64,000 nt of DNA from Viridothelium virens (lineage: Eukaryota; Ascomycota; Dothideomycetes; Trypetheliales; Trypetheliaceae): the NCBI GenBank assembly GCA_010094025.1, contig ML991787.1, positions 1-64,000 of the forward strand, written 5' to 3'. Position numbers and translations under genes: made by a program. This document shows positions 11,790-22,209 of this stretch, in pieces. The notes beneath the pieces were generated by a model. The model made no database searches. It was not told the DNA's origin and saw nothing but the letters and a program-made list of their open reading frames with translations. Positions within the stretch are counted from its first letter, which is position 1, and every line of letters starts with the position of its first letter.

Positions 11790-14169
11790 GTTTAGAATGC
11801 AGTCCGGTGATACTGCTAGTTCGCACTCTGCCGTGAAGCCAACTATGAGCGCGGTAACGCTGAGCTCTGAATTGTGCCTCTCCATTAGCCTCGGAGATAA
11901 CGGTGGAGACATGCTTATAAGACCAATCCTCTGTCATATGAGTAAGCTTGGTCAGTAATTGACCAAGTCTTTCGTTGGCGTTTGGCGACTTCTCCGGAGC
12001 TTTGAAAACCCATTCGAAAGCAAGCCGCGGAGCCGTCGATAATCAAGAGCCGATGTTCATTGCCGGAAGAGGACATAAACAGCGTGTTCGATAGCTTATG
12101 CTGATGCTATCCATCTGAGTCAGCGGCTTCTAGCAATGGCAGTGTCCAATGAACAGACCTCGCTATTCAGCACACAAGCGTAGCAATCTTTCTAAAGACA
12201 AAGATCAACTCCAAAGCAATCGGCAACCTGGGTGCTCCTGGTTGGACATCGATCCAGAGGCCACTACATTCCACTAATTGTAGCGTACCCTTCAGGAAGA
12301 AATGTGCTTTCGGCATCTGTCAATCTGTAAGGAGGAACGCCGCTTTACCAATGATGCATAGATTCAAGCTCATACAGAGCTCAGCGACCATTGCGTCTGC
12401 ACCTCCAACCTCCTAGGTACGTCAGTAGCGGAAAAGGGCAGCAGACTGAAGATTGACGAACCTTTGGGACTTGGGCAATGATGGACATAACATGAGAGAC
12501 TTCGGTCTTTCCACTCTGTACGGGGCCGTGTGGGGCTTTTGGGGGCTGTCGTAAGTACAATTCTACTAAATGAATTCGCCATGAACCTGCGCCCGAGTAT
12601 AAGATGGAACTTTAGATAGACATTTCGTTCATGGGCTTGCCTCGCTGATGCTCCCCGTCTGAAAGCCACTGCCGTCAGTTGGCCTGCCTTTTGCACGCCG
12701 CCATACTGGAAGCAAAAGCGTACCTGCTCAGAACTGAGTCGAATTATTTGCTCCTAGTGAGGAATTGAATGCATCTTTTCCGCTGCTGACTAAGCTCCAT
12801 GGCCGCTATAGGTACATGTAATAGGCTGGCATTTCGGAGTAGACTTCTTGATATTTTCAACCTTGACTCTGCTGAACCCCTTGATTTTTAGTAGGATGCG
12901 GCGAATGGCAATGTGTACAGACTGTAACGCGAGGCCACAGAAGCAGCCAATCAGCAAGCTTGAGCATTGGGTGACGTGTAAATGGCTCATCAGAAAAGCC
13001 AAGCTGAATACCATTTACCGCGATCTTGTAGTAGCCACTTGCATTCAGCTTACTTGTGTCCATTGCTCCAATACCCGTAGAAGGCCAATCAATATTTCGG
13101 ATCCTGCACGCTAATGACAGGTAAGTGCTTCACCATAAGCTTGTATTGTATCAATGTCGACAATAAACCCTTCTGTGAATGCGGATCTTCATCAGGTCAA
13201 TATACTACCCGGGGCTTCTGGCAGTCCTTACATCATCGCATCCTCCCTATCCACAGAAGCAGGCATGAGAGTTGCATCACCAGAATGTTAGTAGTTTGGG
13301 ACAGACGATAGATCCTTGATTGCGATAGTTGAGAGACCACGAAACGACCACGAGTCTGAGGATCAAGACGTGTCGAGATGAGTGGAATGGCGAATCCGGG
13401 GATTGAAGCACTGAAGGAAGAAGCGATACCGACGCATAGAACCCAGGCACGTGGTTGCCTGATCTTCGCGCAAGAGCATTGTGCTGCGACATGAGGATCT
13501 CGAATCGTGCCTAAACAAGTAAAATGGGGATAGAAGGCAATGACAGGGCTGAAAAGGCAAGGAAATCAGGTAATGTTTCCGAAGCCCATGGACTCATTCG
13601 CAATAGATATGAAAACAGCTACCAGTCTTTTTGTCCATTAATCGACTAAACAGTCTCGCACACGATTACTTCCACGATTCTCACAAAAGTGCCTCATCCG
13701 CTGCTCTTGCCACCACCCACCATCACCGTCAACTGCGACAGACGTTCAATTTCCCTTTCTCTCCTCGTCGAGGTCCCTCTCCATTGGCCGGTATCCAAGT
13801 TCCCCCGTAGCCAAAGACTCTTCGCTCGACAAGACCCGAACGAGGTCGTGTAATTACCAAAAAAGGTGTTTCTGTGTGTATGGTATGGTGTGTAAAATGC
13901 TCCAAATGCCCAGCGATGGATGTCGTGAAAAATGGCGTGGTCGTAAACGTTAAAAGGAGGATATCTCAAACGCCGGAGTAAGTTTGCAGGTCTAAAACGA
14001 CCAGTGAGCGTAGGGTGATGCTAGCAAACAAACGCGACAAATTATTAGCACACAGAAAAGCAAAGACGCGCAAATCCAATGAGAAGTCCGGTGGAGTGGT
14101 GGAGTGCTGAAGTATGTTGCCGTGACATCGCTACACTCCGAAGGTGCCAACGGCTTTACTTGCGTTCAT
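11790..14169. other. gene-free region right of MITE copy 1
   Basis: About 2.4 kb with only short frames on both strands, none with recognisable motifs. The last several hundred bases are probably the 3' untranslated region of the zinc-knuckle gene that ends at 14170. I see nothing else. Confidence 0.45.
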
Positions 14170-15099
14170 CTATGCCACAACCGGAGCGGCAGGTTGCGCC
14201 ACGGCAGCAGGGGCAGCTGGCGCACTCTCGCCGTTGACCTCAGCCTGAGGGCAGTCCCGAGAAATGTGGCCGGCTTCACCACAACGGTAACACGTCTTAC
14301 CAGCCTGGTTCAAGGGCCCGCCGTTGGGCGCAGTACAGTCACGCGAAATGTGGCCGAGTTTTCCACACGCGTAGCATTTCATCGCTTGAGCCTGACAATC
14401 GCGCGCATAGTGATTGGGTCCGCCGCACTTGTAGCATGTCGCTGCACGAGGTCCGGTATATCCTCCACGGAACCCTCCACCATAGCCTCCTCGCATGGAC
14501 GGAACTCCGCGCCCTGCGCCAGGGTTGGGGCAGGCGCGCTTGGAATGGGTTAGTGACATTTCGGAGAGCAGTACCAGGGTTTGCAGATGGCTTACTGCGA
14601 GATGGCCAATTTGACCGCAAGAGTAGCAACGACCACTGGTGCCAGCACCGCTGAGTCTCAACGTTGGGCAGTCTGCTTGAACGTGGCCGAGTCCCTGGCA
14701 GTGATAGCACTGCTTTGCTGTACAATGGTCAGCGCATGACAAATGTGAAGCGCTCTTGGGCTGTTCTTACTCTCCGTAGTGCGGGGGTGCGGGCAGCCAT
14801 TAGATTCGTGTCCTGCTGGGTTGTCAGCGAAAAGCTCCACATAGTTTTCGCGGACGATTCTGTGGCACCTGGTTGTTTGCCTGGAAAAAAAAGAAAAAAA
14901 ATTTGGGTCAGTGACGATTTCCAAACCAACGGATTGAGAAGGTTTCCCACAATTGTAGCAAAGTCTTTCAGACGATGAGCACACCTCTGTCAACTTCCTC
15001 AGCAACAGCGCGCATCCCCCAGCGCTATCAGAAATCCCTACCAGCATAGTGGCCTACATTGCCGCATTTGTAGCAGGCGCGGCGGGAAAGCGACGACAT
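14170..15099 (-). CDS. GIS2/CNBP-like protein with seven CCHC zinc knuckles
   Basis: Six exons: 15099..15042, 14986..14951, 14880..14869, 14812..14771, 14717..14596 and 14538..14170, 212 residues. All joins were fixed by the conserved order of knuckles: CYKCGNVGHYAEVC, CYNCKQPGHESNGC, CYHCQGLGHVQADC, CYSCGQIGHLARAC, CYKCGGPNHYARDC, CYACGKLGHISRDC, CYRCGEAGHISRDC. An RGG-like glycine/arginine segment (RGGYGGGFRGGY) sits between knuckles four and five. The family binds single-stranded nucleic acid and acts in translation control of specific mRNAs (yeast Gis2, human CNBP). The third exon is only 12 nt long and encodes part of the second knuckle. Introns are 53-70 nt. The C-terminus is Ala/Pro-rich. 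Confidence 0.95.
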
Positions 15100-15975
15100 G
15101 TTTTTGTGTAACCGTGTATTCCTACGCAGGTTAGCCCTGGTGTTTTTTCTTTTCCTGTGGCCGCACTTATAGGTAGGACCAATCGAATGATGGTGGAAAT
15201 GCGGGGATTCGGGAGTGTGACAGGTGCAAGCGAAATTTTCTTCAGAGGCGAACCTTTTGACCAACCTGGAGTTGAGTTCCTTCTCCTGCAGACGCTCAGT
15301 TAGCCAGGAGGTCGCGATGCGTCAAAAGTGGCGTATGAGCTCGAAGAGGTACGTACACCAGCTTCCCTCAGCGACGTCAACGCAGCTCAACCGTCCCTCC
15401 GATGCCCTTCGGCCGTGGCGACAGCAAACCGGAAAATACTTGTGGCGTTGTCGGTGATGAGATATCGATGTCCTGGAGGGGAAGGGGAGAAGAAAAAGGA
15501 AGGGGACGGGTTTGCCGAACGTGGGGAGCGAAAAGCAGAGTCCGAGTGTCGCTATCCGCGGTTGCAAGGTCAGGCCTGCTCACTGCAAGGGCCACTCGAC
15601 TCCTTGAGCCAAGTCTTGTCACCTGCAGCGAAAATTGTGCCGCCGTCGGGGGCGTGCCATTTGTCGACCTGGCCGCCGCTAGCAGTGGCGTCAGGCCGTC
15701 CTAGCCTCGCATCTCCAAGCAATCATGAGACGACCGGACTGACGATCTTTGTGCCCTAACCCGCCGAGTACTGGTATCTGCATGCGGGCGCCACCATGAG
15801 ACTTCCTGGGTAACCAGTCTATGTGGCTATTTCAATTATCTGGGTGAATATGTACTCCGTATCTATAGTTTATCATTGCTTCTGACAGCGAAGCAGCCTC
15901 AGAGCAGTCCTTTTCGTCCCTCGACCATGATGATCATGATCAGCCAGTACCCTCTAGCCCGACCCCTGACTGCCT
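15100..15975. other. intergenic between GIS2-like and UAP1 genes
   Basis: Upstream of the zinc-knuckle gene and downstream of UAP1. Overlapping frames between 15328 and 15759 show low-complexity translations with no conserved motif, so I treat them as chance frames in a promoter and leader. A TACTCCGTA motif occurs at 15853-15861. Confidence 0.5.
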
Positions 15976-17653
15976 TCATTCCTTTTCCTTCTCAATCACC
16001 GCTGGCGCTTTGATCGTCTGGCCATTCAGGAACTCAAGTCCCTCGCCAGCCTATTACGGCATTAGTCACATTCATCCCTGAATGGTGAGAAGGTACTTAC
16101 GTAGCTGATCAGAGGAGAAACCTCAACGCCGTCTTCCTCGCCCTCGCTGGTAACCGTCGCGCCGGCGGCTTGCAGCCATTTCTTGCCTTGTTGCAGGATA
16201 TCGCGCTTGGATGTGTCTGGATCATCCTCGCCGGTACCTCGAGCGTTTTTCAGGGGTGAGAACTCATCCTCTCGCTTGACCTCCATGCACGCGAACTTGT
16301 CCATCTCGAGGAATGGGAAGCAGTCGAAAACAAACTGCTCCATTTTGATACCATTGGGCTTGTCTGGCTTGTGGAACTCTCCGCTTTCAATATCCGTGTA
16401 CGGAATCTTCTTCCGGGCCACATGATGGGGCAGCTTGTGTGCCCATTGGGGAATACTCTCCAGGAATCGGAATGAATAATAGTGGTTCACGATATTCGCG
16501 GCTCGGAATTTTAAAAGACTCGAGTCCTTCTCGTCCTTTGCCTCCGCCATCTTTGGATCGATTTCCGAGTACTCCACTACATCTGGTCGTCCGTTTCTCT
16601 GCATGATGAGACCGACTGACTCTTTAGCATTGCGTTTGCGGACGACTTTCGTAGCAATATCCACGTCTTTTGACGCACTGAAGCCGATGAAGGTTGGATC
16701 GGCAACCTTGACTAAGCAGTTGTCGACGCAGTAGGCATGCACGTGTTGGATGCCGCGTTTGCTCATATCGTGGACAACCGAGGAAGTGATGAGAGCTTGA
16801 TAGAGGCCACCGTTGCCATCAGGTGCGACTGCAACCTACGTACATCTCTAATCAGGAGATCACATTTTGACATTGAAGCCATTGGTTGAACGAAAATGCT
16901 TACCTTGCCTTTTGACTCCATTATAATCTTTTGATCATTGCTGATACAGGGGAGCGTGCCCTGTTCGAAGATTATGACGTTCTCCTTCTTCAGGCCAAAA
17001 AAGCCGTTTTCCTCAAAGAACTGCTCCGTAGGTTCCCTCGTTGGGCCGCTAGTCATGACATACCACGGCACGATGACGTCCGCCTCCTCTCCCTTCTTTC
17101 CTGCATGCTTTGCTGCTAGAGCTTGTGTGCTTAGAATTCTCTCTGCTTGGAGCTGAAATAAGCTCTTGTGGCTCGGAAGACCAATATCGAAGCAGCCTTT
17201 GGGTGCAGAACTTCCCAATCGCGTGCCTTGTCCTCCAGCCATCAACACCACCCCTACTTTTTTTTGGGCAATTAGATTGAGGCCAGAATTGTACCAACTA
17301 GTCAGATCATCCTCCTTTGAGTCGATGACGGACGATGTGGCAGAGTCTGGAAGAGGATCGAGCTTGTCTGCACCCTCGTGGGAGGGAGGTGGGCTGAGGG
17401 CCCGCTTGGTGATTTCATTGATGTGCTTTGGATCAATCGAACTGAGCTGTTGGAAGAGGATTCCCTTGTCTGCCGAGCTAAGAGTATCCCAGAAGGTGAA
17501 GACGTGCGATTGATCGGCAGAATCATATTTGGATTGCAGGTCTTTCAGTTCGTCGGCGGTTGGCTCTTTGGCAGGTGGGGCGGTGCTGGAGGTGGGGCTT
17601 AGATGCAGCTTCTCGAGCAGATTGTTCACGGTATCCTTCACAGTGGAAGACAT
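15976..17653 (-). CDS. UAP1: UDP-N-acetylglucosamine pyrophosphorylase
   Basis: Three exons, 17653..16904, 16835..16101 and 16050..15976, 519 residues, the usual length for the family. The nucleotide-binding signature [11 protein letters not shown] lies at about 137-147, followed by [11 protein letters not shown]. Later blocks include [26 protein letters not shown] at the first exon join, VEYSEID and the FVFDCFPF block near the end. The enzyme makes UDP-GlcNAc from UTP and GlcNAc-1-phosphate in the cytosol, feeding chitin, N-glycan and GPI synthesis. Introns are 68 and 50 nt. I place the start at MSSTVKDTV because it aligns with family N-termini; an in-frame ATG nine codons upstream (17680) is possible. 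Confidence 0.96.
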
Positions 17654-18653
17654 ATTGAGATCGCTATGGTGAGATGACAATCAATTGGAAGGTGGGAGGG
17701 ATGGTGTTTGGAGAACTGGGTTGGTGGAAGTGTTTCTTTGTTGATGGGTTAACTACAGAATGTGTGCATTTCTAGAGCTAGGGTCAAGCCCATTTCGTCA
17801 CCGCTAATTCTCATGCAGGGTTCAGCCAGCCATTCACACTCGCTCCCATGGAACACCGTTGACTTGTGTTCACGCTGAACGCATTGAAAAGGGCATGACC
17901 ATCGAAAAGGAGGTGTGCTCCCCCTCATGGATTGTTACATCCTGCTCTGCAAGCAGGTTGGCTCGAGCATCCAACCGATCACCGAGACCCACTCCGTGAA
18001 AAGATCCGACGACCCACAAATTTAGTCATTTATCTTCATGCGGCCCCCTGAAGGCTTGAAAAGCCAAGACGTCCCGTCCCAAAAAGCATCGAAGGGAGAA
18101 TTGAAGCAGACGCGGTCCAGTCATGAGCGAACTGGGAGTAGAGACCAGTATTTGAGAAACGTTACTAGAAATGGAGAGTCCACGCTAAGTTATCGCTCAA
18201 ATGCATGACAGCACACGCCCGCCAACAGCCGCATGTGCATGTACAGAAGACTAGGCTGGCGATTGAGAAAAAGGTTCCGTAGCCCGATCGTGAATGAGAT
18301 AACTCGAAAAACGCCTCTATGAGTCTCCAGTCATTCCGTGGCATTCCGTCCTTGAAAATACGTTGCTCCTTCCATTAGGCACTCCTGACCGCAGAGCTTC
18401 CCGTAAAGCAAAGCTCAAATGAACATAACTTTTGCCAAATTCCCGCAATTTCCGTTGGGTATAAGATGATAGCGCGTCCGTACTTAAATGCAGTTCAGAA
18501 ATCCAGTTTGGGAAATACCGGGAACAGAGAATATGCAGATAGGAAAGCTAACGGCGGTCAGAGGCTCCATGAAAGGGAAAACCATGTGAAACAGGTATCC
18601 GCAAACGTCGTCTTGGCTACTGGACAGGCCTCCTTGCGGTCCAGATATGTCTG
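17654..18653. other. intergenic, UAP1 promoter side
   Basis: A kilobase between the UAP1 start and the 3' end of the methyltransferase gene. No credible gene, repeat or RNA gene is visible. Confidence 0.5.
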
Positions 18654-20015
18654 TCATAGTGTAAGCGTATGTGTGAGGGTTATGAAGTGGAGTGCAGCCA
18701 TGATCATCAGCCTGAGGAGTATGACATACATATTGTTATAGCCATGCTGCTTCTTGGACACTATTTGTCTCCTGGCATCCTCCACTATTCTTGCAACAGA
18801 AGGTACCGGCCACTGGAAAACCCGCGTGAAAGGTGCCAAACTTAAGGCCTCGAGCCCTTCCGTCAGTCCCAAATTGTACCATCGTCCAATCTCTTTCTGA
18901 TGCGGGTCGGCTGGCCACGAGTTGTATGGAGCCCTTATGACCGTCTCATTGATATCGATGAAACCAGCTGCCTGAAGCATTTGTCGGGTGTTGTGTTGAT
19001 ATTCAATGGGCCTGGAAATGCGAGCCGTGGCATCCTTTAAACAGTCATACCACTGCTTCAATGGACCATCCAACAGCGTGCCATCATCACAGCGGGGTTG
19101 CAAATCGATTTCGACTTGTTCCATATACCCATCTCCAGGCTTGAGATGTCTAACAAATTAAGCATTGGCTCGGTGAAAGCGAGACAGAAGGCGACTTACA
19201 AGAAGATTTTCTGATAAAGTTCTGGCCAACTTGAGACGCTACCACAGGCCATGCGAACGTGTATCAGATCCCATGAATCCTGTCCCATTGCCCAATGACC
19301 CTCGTAATCGAAATTGATGCGGAAGCGTAGGTTCGGTGGTATTCTGGTGGAACTGTGGATTAGCATATTTTAGCAGAAGGATCCTACGGCGGCAAGCTAC
19401 TCACTTGTTCGGCTGTATATTGGCTAGATCCAACCCCACAACCTGCAAAACGTTAGATTGTGCCAAAACAGATAGCTGGAAGGACGATTTCAGACCTCTG
19501 CGTGTTGGTATTTGCTGCACAGAAATTAGCTATCAGCATTCATAAAGTTTGTTGCTGATAGGGTGCCCAGCAACGTGGGGGGTCAAAAGTGACTTACTCG
19601 GCCATATCGATTGCCCAGATACCGGTGCCGCAGCCCAAGTCAAGTATACGCGGTGTAGTTCTGGTCACAATCGGTGCCAAATGCAGCGAATCTCTTCGGG
19701 CGACAAGGAAGAGTTTGTGGTAGATGTCCATGCGATCCATCTCTGCCTGTTGGACAGGACGATATTGTGAGCCACTGGGGTCATTGTTGTATAACATCGT
19801 ACACACCGAAAGCGGCTTACCTCGTCACAGGGGTAGATGTACATGCCTCTTCTGAAGGCGTGGTAGAGGCGGCCGTTTTCGCTGTAGGAGTCCTGTCCGT
19901 TCAGTGACATGACTGCCACCGGTGCGCTTTTAGAAGAGGATGTGGTCAGCAGATGGCTTCAGAGGGCAACGGATAGAAGCATAATGACATACCCGCTCGA
20001 AGTCATGGTAACCAT
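18654..20015 (-). CDS. LaeA-like SAM-dependent methyltransferase
   Basis: Seven exons (20015..19993, 19926..19821, 19746..19598, 19514..19496, 19442..19405, 19352..19200, 19149..18654), 327 residues. The joins restore the family order: [39 protein letters not shown], the SAM motif [85 protein letters not shown]. This is the secondary-metabolism regulator-like group typified by LaeA and its many paralogues; true LaeA orthology is not shown. Exon 4 is only 19 nt. The C-terminal end reads YNNMYV followed by an unusual hydrophobic tail instead of the common HI-TA-K ending. No biosynthetic enzyme genes lie beside it in this window. Splice signals are standard except that the first acceptor is AAG. 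Confidence 0.92.
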
Positions 20016-21013
20016 TGGGGCGATGGCAGGCACCGAGGACCGTGGGCGAGTCGACGGTGGACAGTAACGAAGAAGGAGGTGGGCGCAGTGCGGAGGTCAC
20101 GCTAATTGACGAATGGAGGCAGCAGCGGTAGTGCATGGAATATTCAGATTCGATACCGGCCGGTTGGTAACGGCGAAGTGACTTGGCAGAGACGATGCGA
20201 AGACTCGCATTGCTGGGGGCCTGCAACCCTTTTATTGCGGTGCAAGCGTGACAAGAGTACCTTTGAGAGCCCACTTTACCGCAACCCAAGCCAAGGTCGC
20301 ACCGAGTGAAGGCAAAGGTACGACGGCGTGGTCGAGGGCGGCGCCGGCGTAGCCGGGATAGTCCCCAGCGGCAGGCCAGGGTCGTGGACCTGGGACGGTG
20401 GATCGAGCACACGTAGGAGGAGGACTCGCAACCCTGGTGGTGACACGGGCACGAGCGGCGCGATTACGCTGGGCTGCGCGGCGGCCAGGAGGCGAGCAGC
20501 AAAAACGTGGAAGCGTGGAAGCAAAAAAGCAGAGCAGCATCCGCATCAGCATGTCCATCGCTGGAATCGCATCCGAGTCTCTGCCCGGCCAGCGGCGCCG
20601 ATCAGGCTGAGGGCGCGCTGGGTTGCGATGCGCTGGTGCTGCTGATGCTTGGGTGCTGCTTGGGTGCTGCAACGGAACCGTGGCTCGCCGCGACTTCTCT
20701 CTCCGCATCCTCGTTGGGTTTGGGCGCGCGCACGACGACCGAGGACGACGGCGGGCCATCTGCGCCAGTCCATCATGGCCCCGCCGATTAGGCATGGTGC
20801 CGTCCCAACCCGCTGGGCGAGCGGCCGGGGGGTGCGGGAGCGACCAGGCCTGAATCCGTTTGATGGGTTTGGTGGGTAAAGATTTGGCGGGCCATTTCCA
20901 TGATTCCATCCATGCCAGCAGCCCACCAGCCTCACCACGGTGACTACGTGACTAGTCGACGACGGAGCACTTGCACTGTGGTGCTGTGACTGCCTCCGCC
21001 CTCCCCTGAGCAT

Positions 21014-21051
21014 CAGCGCACCAGCGCACCAGCGCACCAGCACACCAGCAC
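21014..21051. repeat. 8-bp tandem repeat (CAGCGCAC)
   Basis: Three exact copies of CAGCGCAC followed by a variant CAGCACAC and a partial copy, inside the GC-rich part of the gene-free region. It is a simple microsatellite-like array. Confidence 0.85.
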
Positions 21052-22182
21052 TGGACCGAGGACATTACGCCAGCTGCCAGCACGTCTCGCCCGCTCATCC
21101 CTTCGCCAGCAGCGTCTCGGCCGGGGGTGGTGCTGGCTACCGCCTGCACACCAGAGCATGCTCCGAACAGGTAGGTACGGAGGTGGTGCCACCTCATGGG
21201 ACTCTGCGCTGCTCCGCCAGCCGTTGTAGCAGGGTGCACAAGACAATTCCCCGACCCAGCAGTAACGGCTCTGAGCTGGTATTGCATGTCCGCTGAGTGC
21301 AGCCGAGCCTGCTTCCCGCACTCGTCGATCCTCTACCAATCGGCTGACCTGCAGCAGCGCAGCCAGCAGATTGACAATGCCTATCGCCACATGGGCGTAC
21401 AGTATCATGCCGCCCATGTGGGTTACCGCCTCCGGGCCCCGGAAACGGTCTTGCAAAGAACAGCAACATCTGTTACAGGATGAAAATGAAGAACATCCAG
21501 GCCACGTCCTTCTAATAATCCAACCCACTACCTTCATTCCGGGGACGCCGTCCGCATGCCCAAGTCTGTCCTGTGAACATTGACGAGAGGACGAGGGCGC
21601 TGTCTTCCTAATGCTTCACCGCCGCTCGTATGAGCTGGACTTTCAAGGCGCTATTACTTGATTGAGGTCACACCTGTTTGCTTTGCAAATATTGGCGCAC
21701 ATGCGGCCCTGACGTTCTCGTCATGCACGCCTTGGCAGTATCCGCAATTGCCCGTTGACGGTCCGGCACTTAGACGTGCTTAGTTTACTAGGGACAGCGA
21801 TAACATTAGGGTAGCATGTACAAATCATATTTGCAAAGCAAGCCAGCTTTCATAGGCTCGGTTTCAGAGGCCTGCATTGCCTTCTGCGAACGCTCGCACG
21901 TTTCATATCACCTCGACCGCTGCTGCTATGCCAAGGATGTACCCTGATGACAGTCGTCGCCCACTTTGAAAATTTTTCTCTTATAAGACCCGACTGTCCG
22001 GTTACGACAGAAGGGTAACCAGATAATCGGGAGGTGGCGGATGGAGGCGAGTAAATAGGACAGGGGCAGAGGGGGGCAGAGGGTAGCAGGACGAGACAGG
22101 ATTGGTCGGTCAGCAACACCGCCGTAGACATGGCGGCCACACCTGCCCATCAGCCATTTTTGCTCAGGACTGCTCCGTGATT

Positions 22183-22209
22183 CAACCCACTCTGTAACGG
22201 AGTGGGTTG
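22183..22209. other. perfect 10-bp inverted repeat
   Basis: CAACCCACTC and GAGTGGGTTG are exact inverted copies separated by seven bases. It could form a stable stem in RNA or DNA. No gene is attached to it, so any role is unknown. Confidence 0.7.

Noticed and set aside
11701-11937. Frames reading into the MITE copies (also 47844-48287)
   Set aside because: Their ends are translated MITE arm sequence (LVINTML, CYDLVGPC), so they are chance frames across a non-coding element.
20232-21043. Several overlapping long frames in the GC-rich region
   Set aside because: Open in several frames on both strands with Arg/Ala/Pro low complexity and no splice-consistent conserved motif; they are explained by composition.
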